A stretch of DNA of 44,718 nt from Acidimicrobiaceae bacterium. GTDB lineage: Bacteria > Actinomycetota > Acidimicrobiia > Acidimicrobiales > RAAP-2. This document shows, piece by piece, positions 1 to 8,088 of the stretch. The position numbers and the translations under genes were made by a program. Each line of letters begins with the position of its first letter. The first letter of the stretch is position 1. The stretch covers positions 1-44,718 of the forward strand of contig DAHUZT010000053.1 of NCBI GenBank assembly GCA_027315005.1, in the 5' to 3' direction. The notes under the pieces were generated by a model that was not told the origin of the DNA, searched no databases, and was given only the letters and a program-made list of their open reading frames with translations.

Positions 1-681
1 GGCCCACAGGGTGTGGGTCGCGGTCAGGGTCTTTGGTGTGGCCACGTTCCCGAGCAACACGCTGATGCGGTTGCGGTCGGCGGATGCCGGCTCGGACTCG
101 ATCTCGGCCAGACGGGCGAGGGCCCGGTCCCCGTCGTAGCGGGTGGGAGCGAAACGGGGGCTGGTGGCCGTGACGCCGAGGTAGCCGAGCAACGGCGCGT
201 CCGTCACCCGGTAGAGCACGGCGCGGCGCTGCCCGCCGACGTGCCGGTTTGGACACCCGGCGGGCAGGACGAAGAAGTCGCCGGTCGTCCACGACATCGT
301 CGTGCGACCGTCCGGAGAGGGGATGGACAGCCAGGTGGCCCCATCGCCTTCGAGGCAGTAGTAGAGCTCGCTGGTGGCCTCGGGTTCGGTGATGATGGCC
401 TCTCCGGGCTCGAGCACGCAGAAGGCGGCCAGCAGGCCGGGGCTGGTGGCCGGTCCCGGCACACCGAGGTCGGCCGAGAGGTCGAGTGGTACCAGGCGGG
501 TACCGCCACCGTGGTGGAGTGCGGCCGGGAAGGTACGGATCGGCACCGGCGCGATGGCACCGGTGCCGATCGGGTCGGCGGCCTCCGAGTACTCGGCGAA
601 GACGGCGTCCCCGGTCCAGTCCTCGTCGGCCCGGCCGATCAGAAGCGGCGTGGAGGGACTCGTCCCGTTGGTGGCGCTCAT
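1..681 (-). CDS. Cupin protein, gentisate 1,2-dioxygenase-like (3' end outside window)
   Basis: This frame is open from an ATG at 681 to the left edge, so 227 codons are visible and the C-terminus is missing. Around residues 105-170 there is a typical cupin strand series: a segment reading LYYCLEGDG, then GDFFVLPAGCPNRHVGG, then YRVTDAPLLGYLGV. The last element, a VTDAPLL-type turn after the second cupin motif, is characteristic of gentisate 1,2-dioxygenase and related bicupins, which cleave aromatic rings with Fe(II). The first cupin motif here has few histidines, so the metal site may lie in the missing second cupin. The gene is divergent from the thioesterase at 746, and hotdog thioesterases of the PaaI type often accompany aromatic catabolism. 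The substrate cannot be read from the sequence. Confidence 0.75.
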   Translation of the reverse strand, partial: MSATNGTSPSTPLLIGRADEDWTGDAVFAEYSEAADPIGTGAIAPVPIRTFPAALHHGGGTRLVPLDLSADLGVPGPATSPGLLAAFCVLEPGEAIITEPEATSELYYCLEGDGATWLSIPSPDGRTTMSWTTGDFFVLPAGCPNRHVGGQRRAVLYRVTDAPLLGYLGVTATSPRFAPTRYDGDRALARLAEIESEPASADRNRISVLLGNVATPKTLTATHTLWA

Positions 682-687
682 CCACCC

Positions 688-693
688 AGTATC
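688..693 (-). promoter_or_regulatory. Candidate -10 element of the cupin gene
   Basis: On the minus strand the hexamer GATACT ends six bases before the ATG at 681. It matches TANNNT except at the first base, and the spacing agrees with the leaderless arrangement seen at many other genes in the window. Confidence 0.4.
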
Positions 694-733
694 GCGCCCG
701 ACGGTTGGTCGGGCTCGGGCTCGGGGGTCGCGA

Positions 734-739
734 TAGCGT
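734..739 (+). promoter_or_regulatory. -10 element TAGCGT, leaderless start
   Basis: TAGCGT lies six bases before the ATG at 746, with no Shine-Dalgarno sequence between them. Transcription would begin at or next to the start codon. Confidence 0.6.
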
Positions 740-745
740 CCGGCG

Positions 746-1168
746 ATGGCCACCACCCGGATCCAGGTGCCCGCCAACTGCGAACTCACCCTCGGCATGA
801 CCTGTGTCGACAAGTCCGAGCCGGGGCGGGTGGTCTGGCGGATGCGGGCCGACGAACGGTTCGCCAATCCGGCCGGCATCGTCCAGGGCGGCTTCCTCGG
901 TGCGATGGCCGATTCGGCGATGGGATCGGCGACCATCACCTTCGCCCGGGCACGATCGCGATCGGTCGTCTCGTCCAACATGGAGATGAAGACCAGCTTC
1001 CTGGCCCCGGTGCGGGTCGGCTCGCTCCTCCAGTGCACGGCTCGGGTGATCTCCGGTGGTGAGCGTGTCTGCTTCTGCGAGGCGGAGATCATCGACGAGC
1101 CGGGAAAGGATTCGGGAAGGATCGTGGTCAGGGCCAGCTCGACCTACCTGTTCACCTCCCGGGAGTGA
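746..1168 (+). CDS. PaaI-family hotdog thioesterase
   Basis: This 140-residue protein has the size and pattern of a single hotdog-fold acyl-CoA thioesterase. The helix segment around residues 47-57 reads GGFLGAMADSAMG; in the PaaI/YbgC group the equivalent Asp or Glu in this helix activates water for thioester hydrolysis. The strand SNMEMKTSFLAPVRVGSL and the final segment VVRASSTYLF are also typical of the family. Such enzymes hydrolyse acyl- or aryl-CoA esters, for example phenylacetyl-CoA derivatives. The gene is divergent from a ring-cleavage-type cupin, which fits a role in aromatic degradation, but the substrate is not determined by sequence. The start ATG is supported by the TAGCGT element six bases upstream. 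Confidence 0.85.
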   Translation: MATTRIQVPANCELTLGMTCVDKSEPGRVVWRMRADERFANPAGIVQGGFLGAMADSAMGSATITFARARSRSVVSSNMEMKTSFLAPVRVGSLLQCTARVISGGERVCFCEAEIIDEPGKDSGRIVVRASSTYLFTSRE

Positions 1169-1251
1169 GGGCCTCCGGCGAGGGGAGGAGCTGACTGGGC
1201 AAGCGGGTGGTCCGGTGGTGGGTCCGAGGACCTGCCGCCATCGACCCCCTA

Positions 1252-1281
1252 TAGTTCTGGTCAACTACTAGTTCTGGTCAA
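1252..1281 (+). repeat. Two direct copies of a 13-bp AT-richer motif
   Basis: TAGTTCTGGTCAA occurs at 1252-1264 and again at 1269-1281, a 17-bp period. The repeats are markedly richer in A+T than the surroundings. They lie 37 bp upstream of the TAGTCT element of the next gene, so they could be operator half-sites or part of a promoter. Confidence 0.6.
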
Positions 1282-1317
1282 GCAGACCGCTGGGCGGGTG
1301 TTCGGGGAATGGCGCCG

Positions 1318-1323
1318 TAGTCT
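1318..1323 (+). promoter_or_regulatory. -10 element TAGTCT of the small membrane-protein operon
   Basis: TAGTCT ends five bases before an ATG at 1329 and 32 bases before the preferred GTG start at 1356. Transcription would start close to 1329, so either a leaderless ATG start or a 27-base leader with a Shine-Dalgarno sequence is possible. Confidence 0.5.
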
Positions 1324-1355
1324 CCCCGATGGCCCGAGGGTGTCCGAGGAGGACC

Positions 1356-1724
1356 GTGGCCCACCACCGCATTCGCAGCAGAAAGCCGTCGGCCGGCGGT
1401 CTGAGGGAGTCGGGCACTGAAGCGCTCGAGCTGGTCATCGACTACGTCAAGCAAGAGACGCTCGAGCCGCTCAAGGGACTGGGCCGCTACATGGTCTTCG
1501 GGATCGTCGGCTCGGTCGCGCTTGCGGTCGGCCTGGTCGTCCTCGCCGTGGCGCTGCTCCGGCTGCTCCAGGGCGAGACTGGCTCCACGTTCCACGGCAA
1601 TTGGTCGTGGGCGCCCTACCTGCTCACCCTGGCGGCCGTTGTGGCGGTCGCCGTCATGGCTGCCCTGGCTATCGGCCGCGGTCAGAAGCGAACGACGTCC
1701 CGCCAGTCGAAGGAGGACCGATGA
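1356..1724 (+). CDS. Phage-holin-family membrane protein (actinobacterial Holin-X type)
   Basis: The protein has about 122 residues. A short basic N-terminus is followed by an amphipathic segment (ELVIDYVKQETLEPLKGLGRY), then two transmembrane helices (about FGIVGSVALAVGLVVLAVALL and YLLTLAAVVAVAVMAALAI), then a basic tail. This layout is that of the small actinobacterial 'phage holin family' proteins, which are ordinary chromosomal envelope proteins and not evidence of a prophage. The GTG at 1356 is preferred because GAGGAGGA sits three bases upstream of it; an in-frame ATG at 1329 would add nine residues. The stop overlaps the next ATG (ATGA), so the genes are translationally coupled. Confidence 0.7.
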   Translation: MAHHRIRSRKPSAGGLRESGTEALELVIDYVKQETLEPLKGLGRYMVFGIVGSVALAVGLVVLAVALLRLLQGETGSTFHGNWSWAPYLLTLAAVVAVAVMAALAIGRGQKRTTSRQSKEDR

Positions 1725-1933
1725 GCACCGACCCCGATCGGATCACCCGTGACCAGATCGAGGCCAAGTTCCGCGAGTTGACCGGGGGGGTGGCCGAGGA
1801 GGTCGAGGCGACCCGCTCCCAGGCACTGACCGTGGGATTGGGCATCGGAGTCGCTGTGATCGCCACAGCCTTCCTGGTCGGTCGCCGGAGTGGTCGCCGG
1901 AGGTCCGCCGTCGTCGAAGTCCGCCGGATCTGA
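1721..1933 (+). CDS. Small single-span membrane protein
   Basis: This 70-residue protein begins MSTDPDRITRDQIEAKFREL, a charged amphipathic helix, continues with VEATRSQALTVGLGIGVAVIATAFLVGRR as one transmembrane helix, and ends in a basic tail. Its ATG overlaps the stop of the preceding holin-like gene, and AGGAGG lies five to six bases upstream. The composition and pairing with a holin-X-like gene recall the DUF3618-type small membrane proteins of actinobacteria. I assign no specific function. Confidence 0.75.
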   Translation: MSTDPDRITRDQIEAKFRELTGGVAEEVEATRSQALTVGLGIGVAVIATAFLVGRRSGRRRSAVVEVRRI

Positions 1934-1937
1934 GCCT

Positions 1938-2150
1938 GTGGACGCCCTGCTCCGCTTCATCCGGGTCCAGGGGTTCCGCCGTGGACGTACCGGTAGCTCG
2001 GCCTGGTTCGTCGTCGGTACCGCCGCCTGGATGATCGCACGGGCCCGGCGGCGCGACGACGTGGTCTACCGCACCGAGCTGAAGCCGGGCGAGACCCTCG
2101 TCGTCGCAGCGTCTCCGCCAGGCAAACGTGGTCCGCGACGCGGTCGCTGA
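1938..2150 (+). CDS. Small hypothetical protein ahead of trmI
   Basis: The predicted 70-residue product starts at GTG 1938, five bases after the previous stop. It has a moderately hydrophobic segment (SSAWFVVGTAAWMIARARR) followed by a short strand-rich region (TELKPGETLVVAA) and a basic tail. It overlaps the start of the next gene by 23 bases, which suggests translational coupling in one operon running from 1356 to 2937. The same arrangement of three tiny genes leading into trmI implies shared expression, but no function is recognisable. Confidence 0.6.
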   Translation: MDALLRFIRVQGFRRGRTGSSAWFVVGTAAWMIARARRRDDVVYRTELKPGETLVVAASPPGKRGPRRGR

Positions 2151-2937
2151 GCGGGTGGGGCCCGCAGCGGATCGGAGCCTCATCCGGGCCGGGGAGCGGG
2201 TGCTGCTGATCGACGGCAAGGAACGGCACTACCTCATCTCGCTCAGGGTCGGGTCCTCGTTCCACACCCACATGGGGATCGTGAGCCATGACGTGCTGAT
2301 CGGGGCCCGCGAAGGGGCGACCGTGCTCGGGAGCACCGGACGCCGGTTCGTGGTGGTCCGTCCCACACTCTCCGACATCGTGCTCAAGATGCCCCGCGGT
2401 GCCCAGGTCATCTACCCCAAGGATCTGGGGGCGATCCTGGTCGCCGCCGACATCGCCCCGGGCTCGCGGGTGCTCGAAGCCGGCGTCGGGTCGGGCGCGT
2501 TGTCGATGGCCCTCCTCCGGGCGGGAGCGCGCGTGGTCGGTTACGAGGTCCGGGAGGACTTCGCGGAGCGGGCCAGATCGAACGTCGGGGCGTCGATGGG
2601 GGAGGACGTGTCCTACCGCATCGAGCAGCGTGATGTCTACCAGGGGATCGACGAAACCGGGCTCGACCGGGTGCTCCTCGATCTGCCCGAGCCGTGGAGG
2701 GCCCTGCCTCACGCCGAGCGGGCCATGCGTCCCGGTGGCATCCTCTGTGCCTACCTGCCGTCGATCAACCAGACCACCGAGTTGCGGGGGGCCTTGGAGG
2801 ACAGCCAGTTCGGTATGGCATCCACCTTCGAGGTGCTGCAGCGGACCTGGCACATCGAGGCTCGTTCGGTGCGTCCCGACCATCGCATGGTGGGCCACAC
2901 CGGCTTCATCACCACCGCCCGGCTACTCGTCCGCTGA
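2128..2937 (+). CDS. trmI: tRNA (adenine-N1)-methyltransferase, TrmI type
   Basis: The 269-residue product has the family's N-terminal beta domain (RAGERVLLIDGKERHYLISL...), then a Rossmann methyltransferase domain with the SAM-binding motif VLEAGVGSGALSMALL near residue 115, an acidic residue after GYEV, and motif IV DRVLLDLPEPWRAL. TrmI enzymes use S-adenosylmethionine to form 1-methyladenosine at position 58 of tRNA; actinobacterial enzymes are homotetramers. In mycobacteria the orthologue (Rv2118c) lies just upstream of the proteasome ATPase gene, as here. The GTG start at 2128 lies inside the previous small gene. A later start would cut into the beta domain. Confidence 0.9.
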   Translation: MVRDAVAERVGPAADRSLIRAGERVLLIDGKERHYLISLRVGSSFHTHMGIVSHDVLIGAREGATVLGSTGRRFVVVRPTLSDIVLKMPRGAQVIYPKDLGAILVAADIAPGSRVLEAGVGSGALSMALLRAGARVVGYEVREDFAERARSNVGASMGEDVSYRIEQRDVYQGIDETGLDRVLLDLPEPWRALPHAERAMRPGGILCAYLPSINQTTELRGALEDSQFGMASTFEVLQRTWHIEARSVRPDHRMVGHTGFITTARLLVR

Positions 2938-2998
2938 TCGTCCCGAATGGCGATCAGCGGAGCGCGGAGTCCTTCGGCACGCACCCCGGTCGGCCGGG

Positions 2999-3235
2999 TC
3001 AACCCTGCTCGATGAAGATGCACTCCCCTGGACACTCTTCGGACGCCTCGACCACCGAGTCCTCCAGGTCCTCGGGTACCGCGGCCATACCTCCGGAGCC
3101 CCCTGGCTCGTTCTTCACCTCGGAGTCCTCCTTCACATAGGCCAGACCGTCGTCGAGCAAGGTGAACACTGCGGGCGCGATCTCCTCGCAGAGGCCGTCT
3201 CCCGTACAGAGATCCTGGTCGATCCAGACCTTCAT
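2999..3235 (-). CDS. Small ferredoxin, [3Fe-4S] type
   Basis: The 78-residue protein begins MKVWIDQDLC and has the cluster pattern C10-TG-D13-GL-C16 near the N-terminus and C68-P near the C-terminus. In this family the second ligand position is Cys in [4Fe-4S] proteins and often Asp or another residue in [3Fe-4S] proteins; here it is Asp13, which favours a [3Fe-4S] or Asp-ligated cluster. An extra Cys72 (CPGEC) is present. Such ferredoxins carry electrons to cytochromes P450 and other oxygenases. The ATG at 3235 is chosen because GGAGAG lies ten bases upstream. No redox partner is encoded next to it. Confidence 0.85.
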   Translation of the reverse strand: MKVWIDQDLCTGDGLCEEIAPAVFTLLDDGLAYVKEDSEVKNEPGGSGGMAAVPEDLEDSVVEASEECPGECIFIEQG

Positions 3236-3404
3236 GAGCTTGTGTCTCTCCTCTGTAGCGACGGCGCGATCTGGTGTCCTCGGCGGGCCCATCGGACCCC
3301 GCTCCTCAACCATGCTACCGCCCGCGGTCAGGGATGCCGCTCCATGGTCGCCTCGGTCGCAACCTGCCCATGAGCCCGCAGCTGAACGGGAGAGACGCTC
3401 GAAC

Positions 3405-4586
3405 TCAGCTCTTCCGATTCTCTCCGGCCCCCGTGGGTGGGACCTGCCAGTGGACCAGATCGGTGCTACGGGCGACTCCGATCTTCGCGTGACCCACCCC
3501 ATCGAATTGGGTGAGTTCCTTGCTACCCGAATAGAAGAGGTAGTAATAACCGTCAGATGCTCTGGCGTTGCAGAGGAACGCCGAGTTGGCGTGCTGGAAC
3601 CCGATGCTGGACAGTCCAGGACCGCTGTTCCACGATTGACCCGGGACCTGCAGCTGGCGTCCGTCGGACCACGAGAGCCAACCGGAGGGGACCGACGGAT
3701 TCCCCGAAAGGGTGAACAGCCACGGTTGGTCGAGGGTGTTGGACATGGCCAGCAGTTGCCATCTGCCCCCCACCGTGAAGAGCTCGGTGTCCTCGACGGT
3801 GTCGCCATAGATGGCGATGTTGGGCCGCCCGACCGAGATCCAGGGACCGTGCAACGAGCCACTCGGCGACCACGCGATCTCGAAGGCTTGCCCGCTCACG
3901 TTGGTCGCCACCGGAAATTGGCTGGAGCCGACCTTGAAGCCGAGGAGCGCTCCGTGCCCGGTGAAGGCAACGACGGGATCGATCATGGGATCGTGGGGGT
4001 TCGGTGCCATGTTCGGTGCCAGCGGGTGTGGAGCGGACCAGGTCTCGAGATTGGTGGACGTCCGGTAGAAGGACTTGCTCGCCGCTCCGTCGGTCCCGCC
4101 CGCCGAGCCGAACGCGACGACGAACGTGCCGTTCGGGGTTCGAGCGACGTCCGGGCCACCAGCTCCGTTCAGACCGGGCTGGGCCGGCCAGAAGGTCGGC
4201 TTGCTCCAGTGGACGAGGTTGGGGCTCACCGCGGTTCCGACCTGCCAACGTACTCCTCCGGGTGACGAGGGATCGTTGGTGACGTAGCCGAACAGCATGT
4301 GCCACTGGCCCCCCGCCCAGAGGATGGCCTCGTCTTTCACTCCGGCGATCGGGGAGGAGAGGATCGGGTTCTTGAGCTTCGACCAGGCGACCGTGGGCGC
4401 TCCCGAACCGGGCACGACACAGGAGCGGCCAGCCCCTGCGACAAGAGCGGCATGGGTGAGCGGAGGGGAGAGGGCACCCACCGACGAGGCGGAGGAAGCT
4501 TCGGCTCCGCACCCGGTCAGGACCAGGGCCACCAGGGCGACGAGCAGCACGACGAGGGGCGGTCGCCTCCGGCACGCGGTGGTCAT
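3405..4586 (-). CDS. Secreted lipoprotein with a GH43/32-like beta-propeller
   Basis: The 393-residue protein has a basic N-terminus, a hydrophobic segment and the lipobox LTGC with Cys26, so it should be lipidated and kept on the outer face of the membrane. The rest contains repeated short blades typical of five-bladed propellers: segments such as VKDEAILWAGGQWHMLFGYV, NLVHWSKPTFWPAQ, GPDVARTPNGTFVVAF, GDTVEDTELFTVGGRWQLLAM and ASDGYYYLFYSG followed by DLVHWQVP. The tags 'NLVHW' and 'DLVHW' are common in glycoside hydrolase families 43, 32 and 62. Candidate acidic residues are present (DEA, GPD, EDTE), but I cannot prove catalysis. It is divergent from arc, with 146 bases between the starts. 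Confidence 0.75.
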   Translation of the reverse strand: MTTACRRRPPLVVLLVALVALVLTGCGAEASSASSVGALSPPLTHAALVAGAGRSCVVPGSGAPTVAWSKLKNPILSSPIAGVKDEAILWAGGQWHMLFGYVTNDPSSPGGVRWQVGTAVSPNLVHWSKPTFWPAQPGLNGAGGPDVARTPNGTFVVAFGSAGGTDGAASKSFYRTSTNLETWSAPHPLAPNMAPNPHDPMIDPVVAFTGHGALLGFKVGSSQFPVATNVSGQAFEIAWSPSGSLHGPWISVGRPNIAIYGDTVEDTELFTVGGRWQLLAMSNTLDQPWLFTLSGNPSVPSGWLSWSDGRQLQVPGQSWNSGPGLSSIGFQHANSAFLCNARASDGYYYLFYSGSKELTQFDGVGHAKIGVARSTDLVHWQVPPTGAGENRKS

Positions 4587-4698
4587 GGCCCTGTGTCTGA
4601 TCGGTCGAAACTACCACCGGAGATCATGTTCGGTGCGCTGCTTCTATCCGCGTCGACCGATCGCCGCCCGGTCGCGTCGTTCGTGCCGGGCGCCGGTG

Positions 4699-4704
4699 TA
4701 GGGT
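4699..4704 (+). promoter_or_regulatory. -10 element TAGGGT of arc
   Basis: TAGGGT lies 28 bases before the GTG start of arc and is the only TANNNT-like element close to it. The predicted leader of about 20 bases contains AAAGGAGG directly abutting or overlapping the start codon. Confidence 0.5.
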
Positions 4705-4732
4705 CGCTCGGGCAGGCATCGTTCCAAAGGAG

Positions 4733-6511
4733 GTGAGTTCCACGGCTGATTCGAACGACGATCGACGATGGGATGCAACCACCGGCACGGGCGATCTGGA
4801 GAGCTGGCGCCTGCGAGCCCTCGAAGCCGAGGAGGAGGTCAACGCCCTGCGGCGTCGGCTGCAGGACAGCCCGCGGCGGGTGCAGACCCTGGAGGAGAAG
4901 CTGCTCGAAGCGAAGGGGCAACTGGCCCAGGCCGTGTCGCAGAACGAGAAGCTCACCTTCACCCTGCAGACGGCCAAGGAGCACGTTGCCAACCTGAGGG
5001 ATGAGGTGGAGAAGCTCACCCAGCCTCCCTCCGCCTACGGGACGTTCCTCGGCTCCAACGACGACGGCACCGTCGACGTCTTCTCCGGTGGCCGCAAGAT
5101 GCGGGTATCGCTCCACCCGGACATCGAGAGCTCCGAGCTGCGGCGCGGGAACGAGGTCGTGCTCAACGAGTCCCTCAACGTCATCCTGGCTCGCCAGGGG
5201 GACGGCGCGGGCGAGGTGGTAGTCCTGAAGGAGGTCATGGACGACGGCCGTCGGGCCGTGGTGTTCGGCCGGGCCGACGAGGAGCGGGTGGCCGAGCTGT
5301 CCGACGATCTGCTCGGGGTCCGGCTCCGCGCCGGCGATTCGGTGCTCATGGAGGCGCGTACCGGGCTGCTGATCGAGAAGCTGGCCCGTCCCGAGGTCGA
5401 AGAGCTCGTCCTGGAGGAGGTCCCGGACGTGACCTATGAGGACGTCGGAGGACTGGATGATCAGATCGAGGCCATCACCGACGCCGTGGAGCTTCCCTAC
5501 CTCTACCGCGACCTCTACGCCGAGCACCGGCTGCCCGCTCCGAAGGGCATCCTGCTCTATGGCCCTCCGGGTTGCGGGAAGACCCTCATCGCCAAGGCAG
5601 TGGCCAACTCGCTGGCCAAGAAGGTGGCCGAGGTCACCGGGAACACCAACGCCAGAAGCTACTTCCTCAACATCAAAGGGCCGGAACTCCTCAACAAGTA
5701 CGTGGGGGAGACGGAGCGGCAGATCCGCCTCGTCTTCCAGCGGGCCCGGGAGAAGTCCGAAGAGGGCGTTCCGGTGATCGTCTTCTTCGACGAGATGGAC
5801 TCCCTGTTCCGTACCCGGGGCACCGGGATCAGCTCGGACATGGAGTCGACGATCGTGCCGCAGCTCCTCGCCGAGATCGACGGGGTGGAGACCCTGAAGG
5901 ACGTCATCGTCATCGGAGCGTCCAATCGCGAGGACCTGATCGATCCGGCCATCCTGCGGCCGGGCCGCCTGGATGTGAAGATCCGCATCGAACGGCCGAA
6001 CGAGGCCGCCGCCACCCAGATCTTCTCCCGCTACCTCACAGCCGATCTTCCCCTCGACCCGGACGAGGTCGGCCGGCTCGGCGGGGGAGACCCGGCCAAA
6101 GCAGCCCAGGCCATGATCGAGGACACGGTGACCGAGATGTACCGCAACGACGACGAGAACCGGTTCCTCGAGGTCACCTACCAACACGGCGACAAGGAGA
6201 CGCTCTACTACCGGGACTTCGCCTCGGGGGCGATGATCGAGAACATCGTCCGGCGAGCGAAGAAGCTTGCGATCAAGCGGGCCATCGCCGAAGGAGCCCG
6301 GGGCATCCGTTCGTCCGACCTGATCGAGTCGATCCGCCAGGAGTACAAGGAGAACGAGGACCTCCCGAACACCACGAATCCCGACGACTGGGCGAAGATC
6401 TCCGGCAAGAAGGGGGAGCGGATCGTGTACATCCGCACCCTGATCAGTGACCATGACGAGACGACCGGTGGAAGGTCCATCGAGCGGGTGGGGACCGGAC
6501 AGTACCTCTGA
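4733..6511 (+). CDS. arc: Proteasome-associated AAA+ ATPase ARC/Mpa
   Basis: This 592-residue ATPase recognises Pup-tagged proteins, unfolds them and feeds them into the PrcAB chamber. An N-terminal coiled coil (about residues 25-95), which binds Pup in the mycobacterial enzyme, is followed by tandem OB-type beta domains (about 100-220) and one AAA+ module. The Walker A motif GPPGCGKT is at 277-284, Walker [11 protein letters not shown] at about 348-357, and an arginine-rich sensor region RPGRLD is near 410. The C-terminus ends GQYL; a penultimate Tyr there inserts into the proteasome alpha ring in mycobacterial Mpa. The GTG start is fused to a strong AAAGGAG sequence with no spacer, and no better in-frame start is visible. 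Confidence 0.97.
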   Translation: MSSTADSNDDRRWDATTGTGDLESWRLRALEAEEEVNALRRRLQDSPRRVQTLEEKLLEAKGQLAQAVSQNEKLTFTLQTAKEHVANLRDEVEKLTQPPSAYGTFLGSNDDGTVDVFSGGRKMRVSLHPDIESSELRRGNEVVLNESLNVILARQGDGAGEVVVLKEVMDDGRRAVVFGRADEERVAELSDDLLGVRLRAGDSVLMEARTGLLIEKLARPEVEELVLEEVPDVTYEDVGGLDDQIEAITDAVELPYLYRDLYAEHRLPAPKGILLYGPPGCGKTLIAKAVANSLAKKVAEVTGNTNARSYFLNIKGPELLNKYVGETERQIRLVFQRAREKSEEGVPVIVFFDEMDSLFRTRGTGISSDMESTIVPQLLAEIDGVETLKDVIVIGASNREDLIDPAILRPGRLDVKIRIERPNEAAATQIFSRYLTADLPLDPDEVGRLGGGDPAKAAQAMIEDTVTEMYRNDDENRFLEVTYQHGDKETLYYRDFASGAMIENIVRRAKKLAIKRAIAEGARGIRSSDLIESIRQEYKENEDLPNTTNPDDWAKISGKKGERIVYIRTLISDHDETTGGRSIERVGTGQYL

Positions 6512-6570
6512 GGACGAGAGAGACGGGTCGTCGTGGCCCCGGGGGCGGTACTTCCGGGGGAGCGCCGGGA

Positions 6571-6576
6571 TAGGGT
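6571..6576 (+). promoter_or_regulatory. -10 element TAGGGT of dop, leaderless
   Basis: TAGGGT ends seven bases before the ATG at 6584, and no Shine-Dalgarno sequence precedes that ATG. It implies that dop-pup-prcBA has its own promoter, separate from arc. Confidence 0.6.
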
Positions 6577-6583
6577 CGCCTGC

Positions 6584-8077
6584 ATGGCCATCCCGAAGGT
6601 CTGCGGCATCGAGACCGAATACGGCATCCAGGTGGTGAACGGGGATCCGAATCCGATCGCGGCGTCTTCACTGTTGATCAACGCCTACGCTCAGGAGGTC
6701 GCACGCCAGCAGACCGGCTGGGACTTCGAGGACGAGGCACCGGGGAACGATGCCCGCGGGTTCGCCCGCGAGGGGTCAATGCCTCCCCAGGTGGAGACCC
6801 ATCTGGTCAACACCGTGCTCACCAACGGTGCCAGGTACTACGTGGACCATGCCCATCCCGAGCTGTCCACACCCGAGTGCTCCGACGCTCTCGAATGCGT
6901 CCGCTACGACCGCGCCGGCGAGATCATCCTCATCCGTTCGATGGAGGCGGCGGACCGGATCGCCAGGGACGGATCGCAGCTGGTCGTCTACAAGAACAAC
7001 TCGGACGGCAAGGGGAATTCGTACGGCTGTCACGAGAACTACCTGATGGACCGGATGGCACCATTCAGCCGGGTGGTCACCGGCGTCACCCCCCACTTCG
7101 TGACCAGGCAGATCTTCGCCGGAGCCGGCAAGATCGGTACCGAGACATCGGGCCACCAGTCGGACCGTCCCGACTTCCAGCTGTCCCAGCGCGCCGAGTT
7201 CTTCGAGGAGCAGGTCGGTCTCGAAACCACCCTGAAAAGGCCCATCGTGAACACCCGGGACGAGCCGCACGCCGACCCGCACCGCTATCGGAGGCTGCAC
7301 GTCATCGTGGGCGACGCCAACCTCTCCGAGGTGGCGACGTTCCTCAAGGTCGGGACCACGAGCATCGTCCTGGCCATGATCGAGGACGACGTTCGCTGCT
7401 CTCGCGAGCTGGCGATAGCCGATCCGGTCGGGGCCATGCATGCGGTCGCCCGCGATCGGGAGCTCAGCCGACCGGTGCTCATGGAGGACGGTTCGACGGC
7501 GACCGCGCTCGACATCCAGTGGGAGCTCCACGGTCTGGCCCGCAAGTACGCAGAGGACCGCGGTCTCGAATGCCTGGGAAGCCCGTCGATCGGATCGGCT
7601 GTGCTCGACCGCTGGGAGGACGTGCTCCACGGCTTGGAGACGGATCCGATGTCGTTGGCCCGTCAACTCGACTGGGTGGCGAAGCTTCAGCTCATCGAAG
7701 CCTTTCGCGACCGGCACCGGTGTGATTGGGACGACCACCGCCTTGCCGCGCTCGATCTCCAGTACCACGACCTCCGTCCGTCCCGTTCCCTCTTCGCTCG
7801 GTTGGGCATGGAGCGGTTGATCGACGAGCGGTCGGTGAAGTCGGCGGTGACCGATCCACCGGTGGGGACCAGAGCCTGGTTCCGGGGTCAGTGCCTCCGC
7901 AAATGGCCTGCACACGTCGTCACAGCGAACTGGGACTCCTTGGTGTTCGACCTCGGTGCCGATCCCCTTCGGCGCGTCCCTATGATGGACCCCCTGAAGG
8001 GCACGGCCAACCATGTCGAAGAGCTACTGGAGACGTGCTCGAGTCCGTCCGAGCTCTTGGACCGGCTGAGCAGCTAG
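6584..8077 (+). CDS. dop: Depupylase/Pup deamidase Dop
   Basis: Dop removes Pup from tagged proteins by hydrolysing the isopeptide bond, and in many species also deamidates Pup's C-terminal Gln. This 497-residue protein begins MAIPKVCGIETEYGIQV, the glutamine-synthetase-like ATP/Mg strand shared with PafA. It contains the Dop-specific insertion (about residues 42-62, RQQTGWDFEDEAPGNDARGF), which PafA lacks, and the active-site segment YYVDHAHPELSTPE, where the Asp is catalytic in Dop. Other conserved pieces are [18 protein letters not shown] and [27 protein letters not shown]. The start at 6584 follows a TAGGGT element and gives the usual N-terminus. Pup follows after eleven bases. Confidence 0.96.
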   Translation: MAIPKVCGIETEYGIQVVNGDPNPIAASSLLINAYAQEVARQQTGWDFEDEAPGNDARGFAREGSMPPQVETHLVNTVLTNGARYYVDHAHPELSTPECSDALECVRYDRAGEIILIRSMEAADRIARDGSQLVVYKNNSDGKGNSYGCHENYLMDRMAPFSRVVTGVTPHFVTRQIFAGAGKIGTETSGHQSDRPDFQLSQRAEFFEEQVGLETTLKRPIVNTRDEPHADPHRYRRLHVIVGDANLSEVATFLKVGTTSIVLAMIEDDVRCSRELAIADPVGAMHAVARDRELSRPVLMEDGSTATALDIQWELHGLARKYAEDRGLECLGSPSIGSAVLDRWEDVLHGLETDPMSLARQLDWVAKLQLIEAFRDRHRCDWDDHRLAALDLQYHDLRPSRSLFARLGMERLIDERSVKSAVTDPPVGTRAWFRGQCLRKWPAHVVTANWDSLVFDLGADPLRRVPMMDPLKGTANHVEELLETCSSPSELLDRLSS

Positions 8078-8088
8078 GAGAGCAGGGT

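Noticed and set aside
1356-1724. Prophage remnant, because of the holin-like protein
   Set aside because: Holin-X-type proteins are common chromosomal genes in actinobacteria, and no other phage gene is nearby.
4583-6454. A 623-residue open frame on the minus strand
   Set aside because: It is antisense to arc, which has complete AAA+ motifs.
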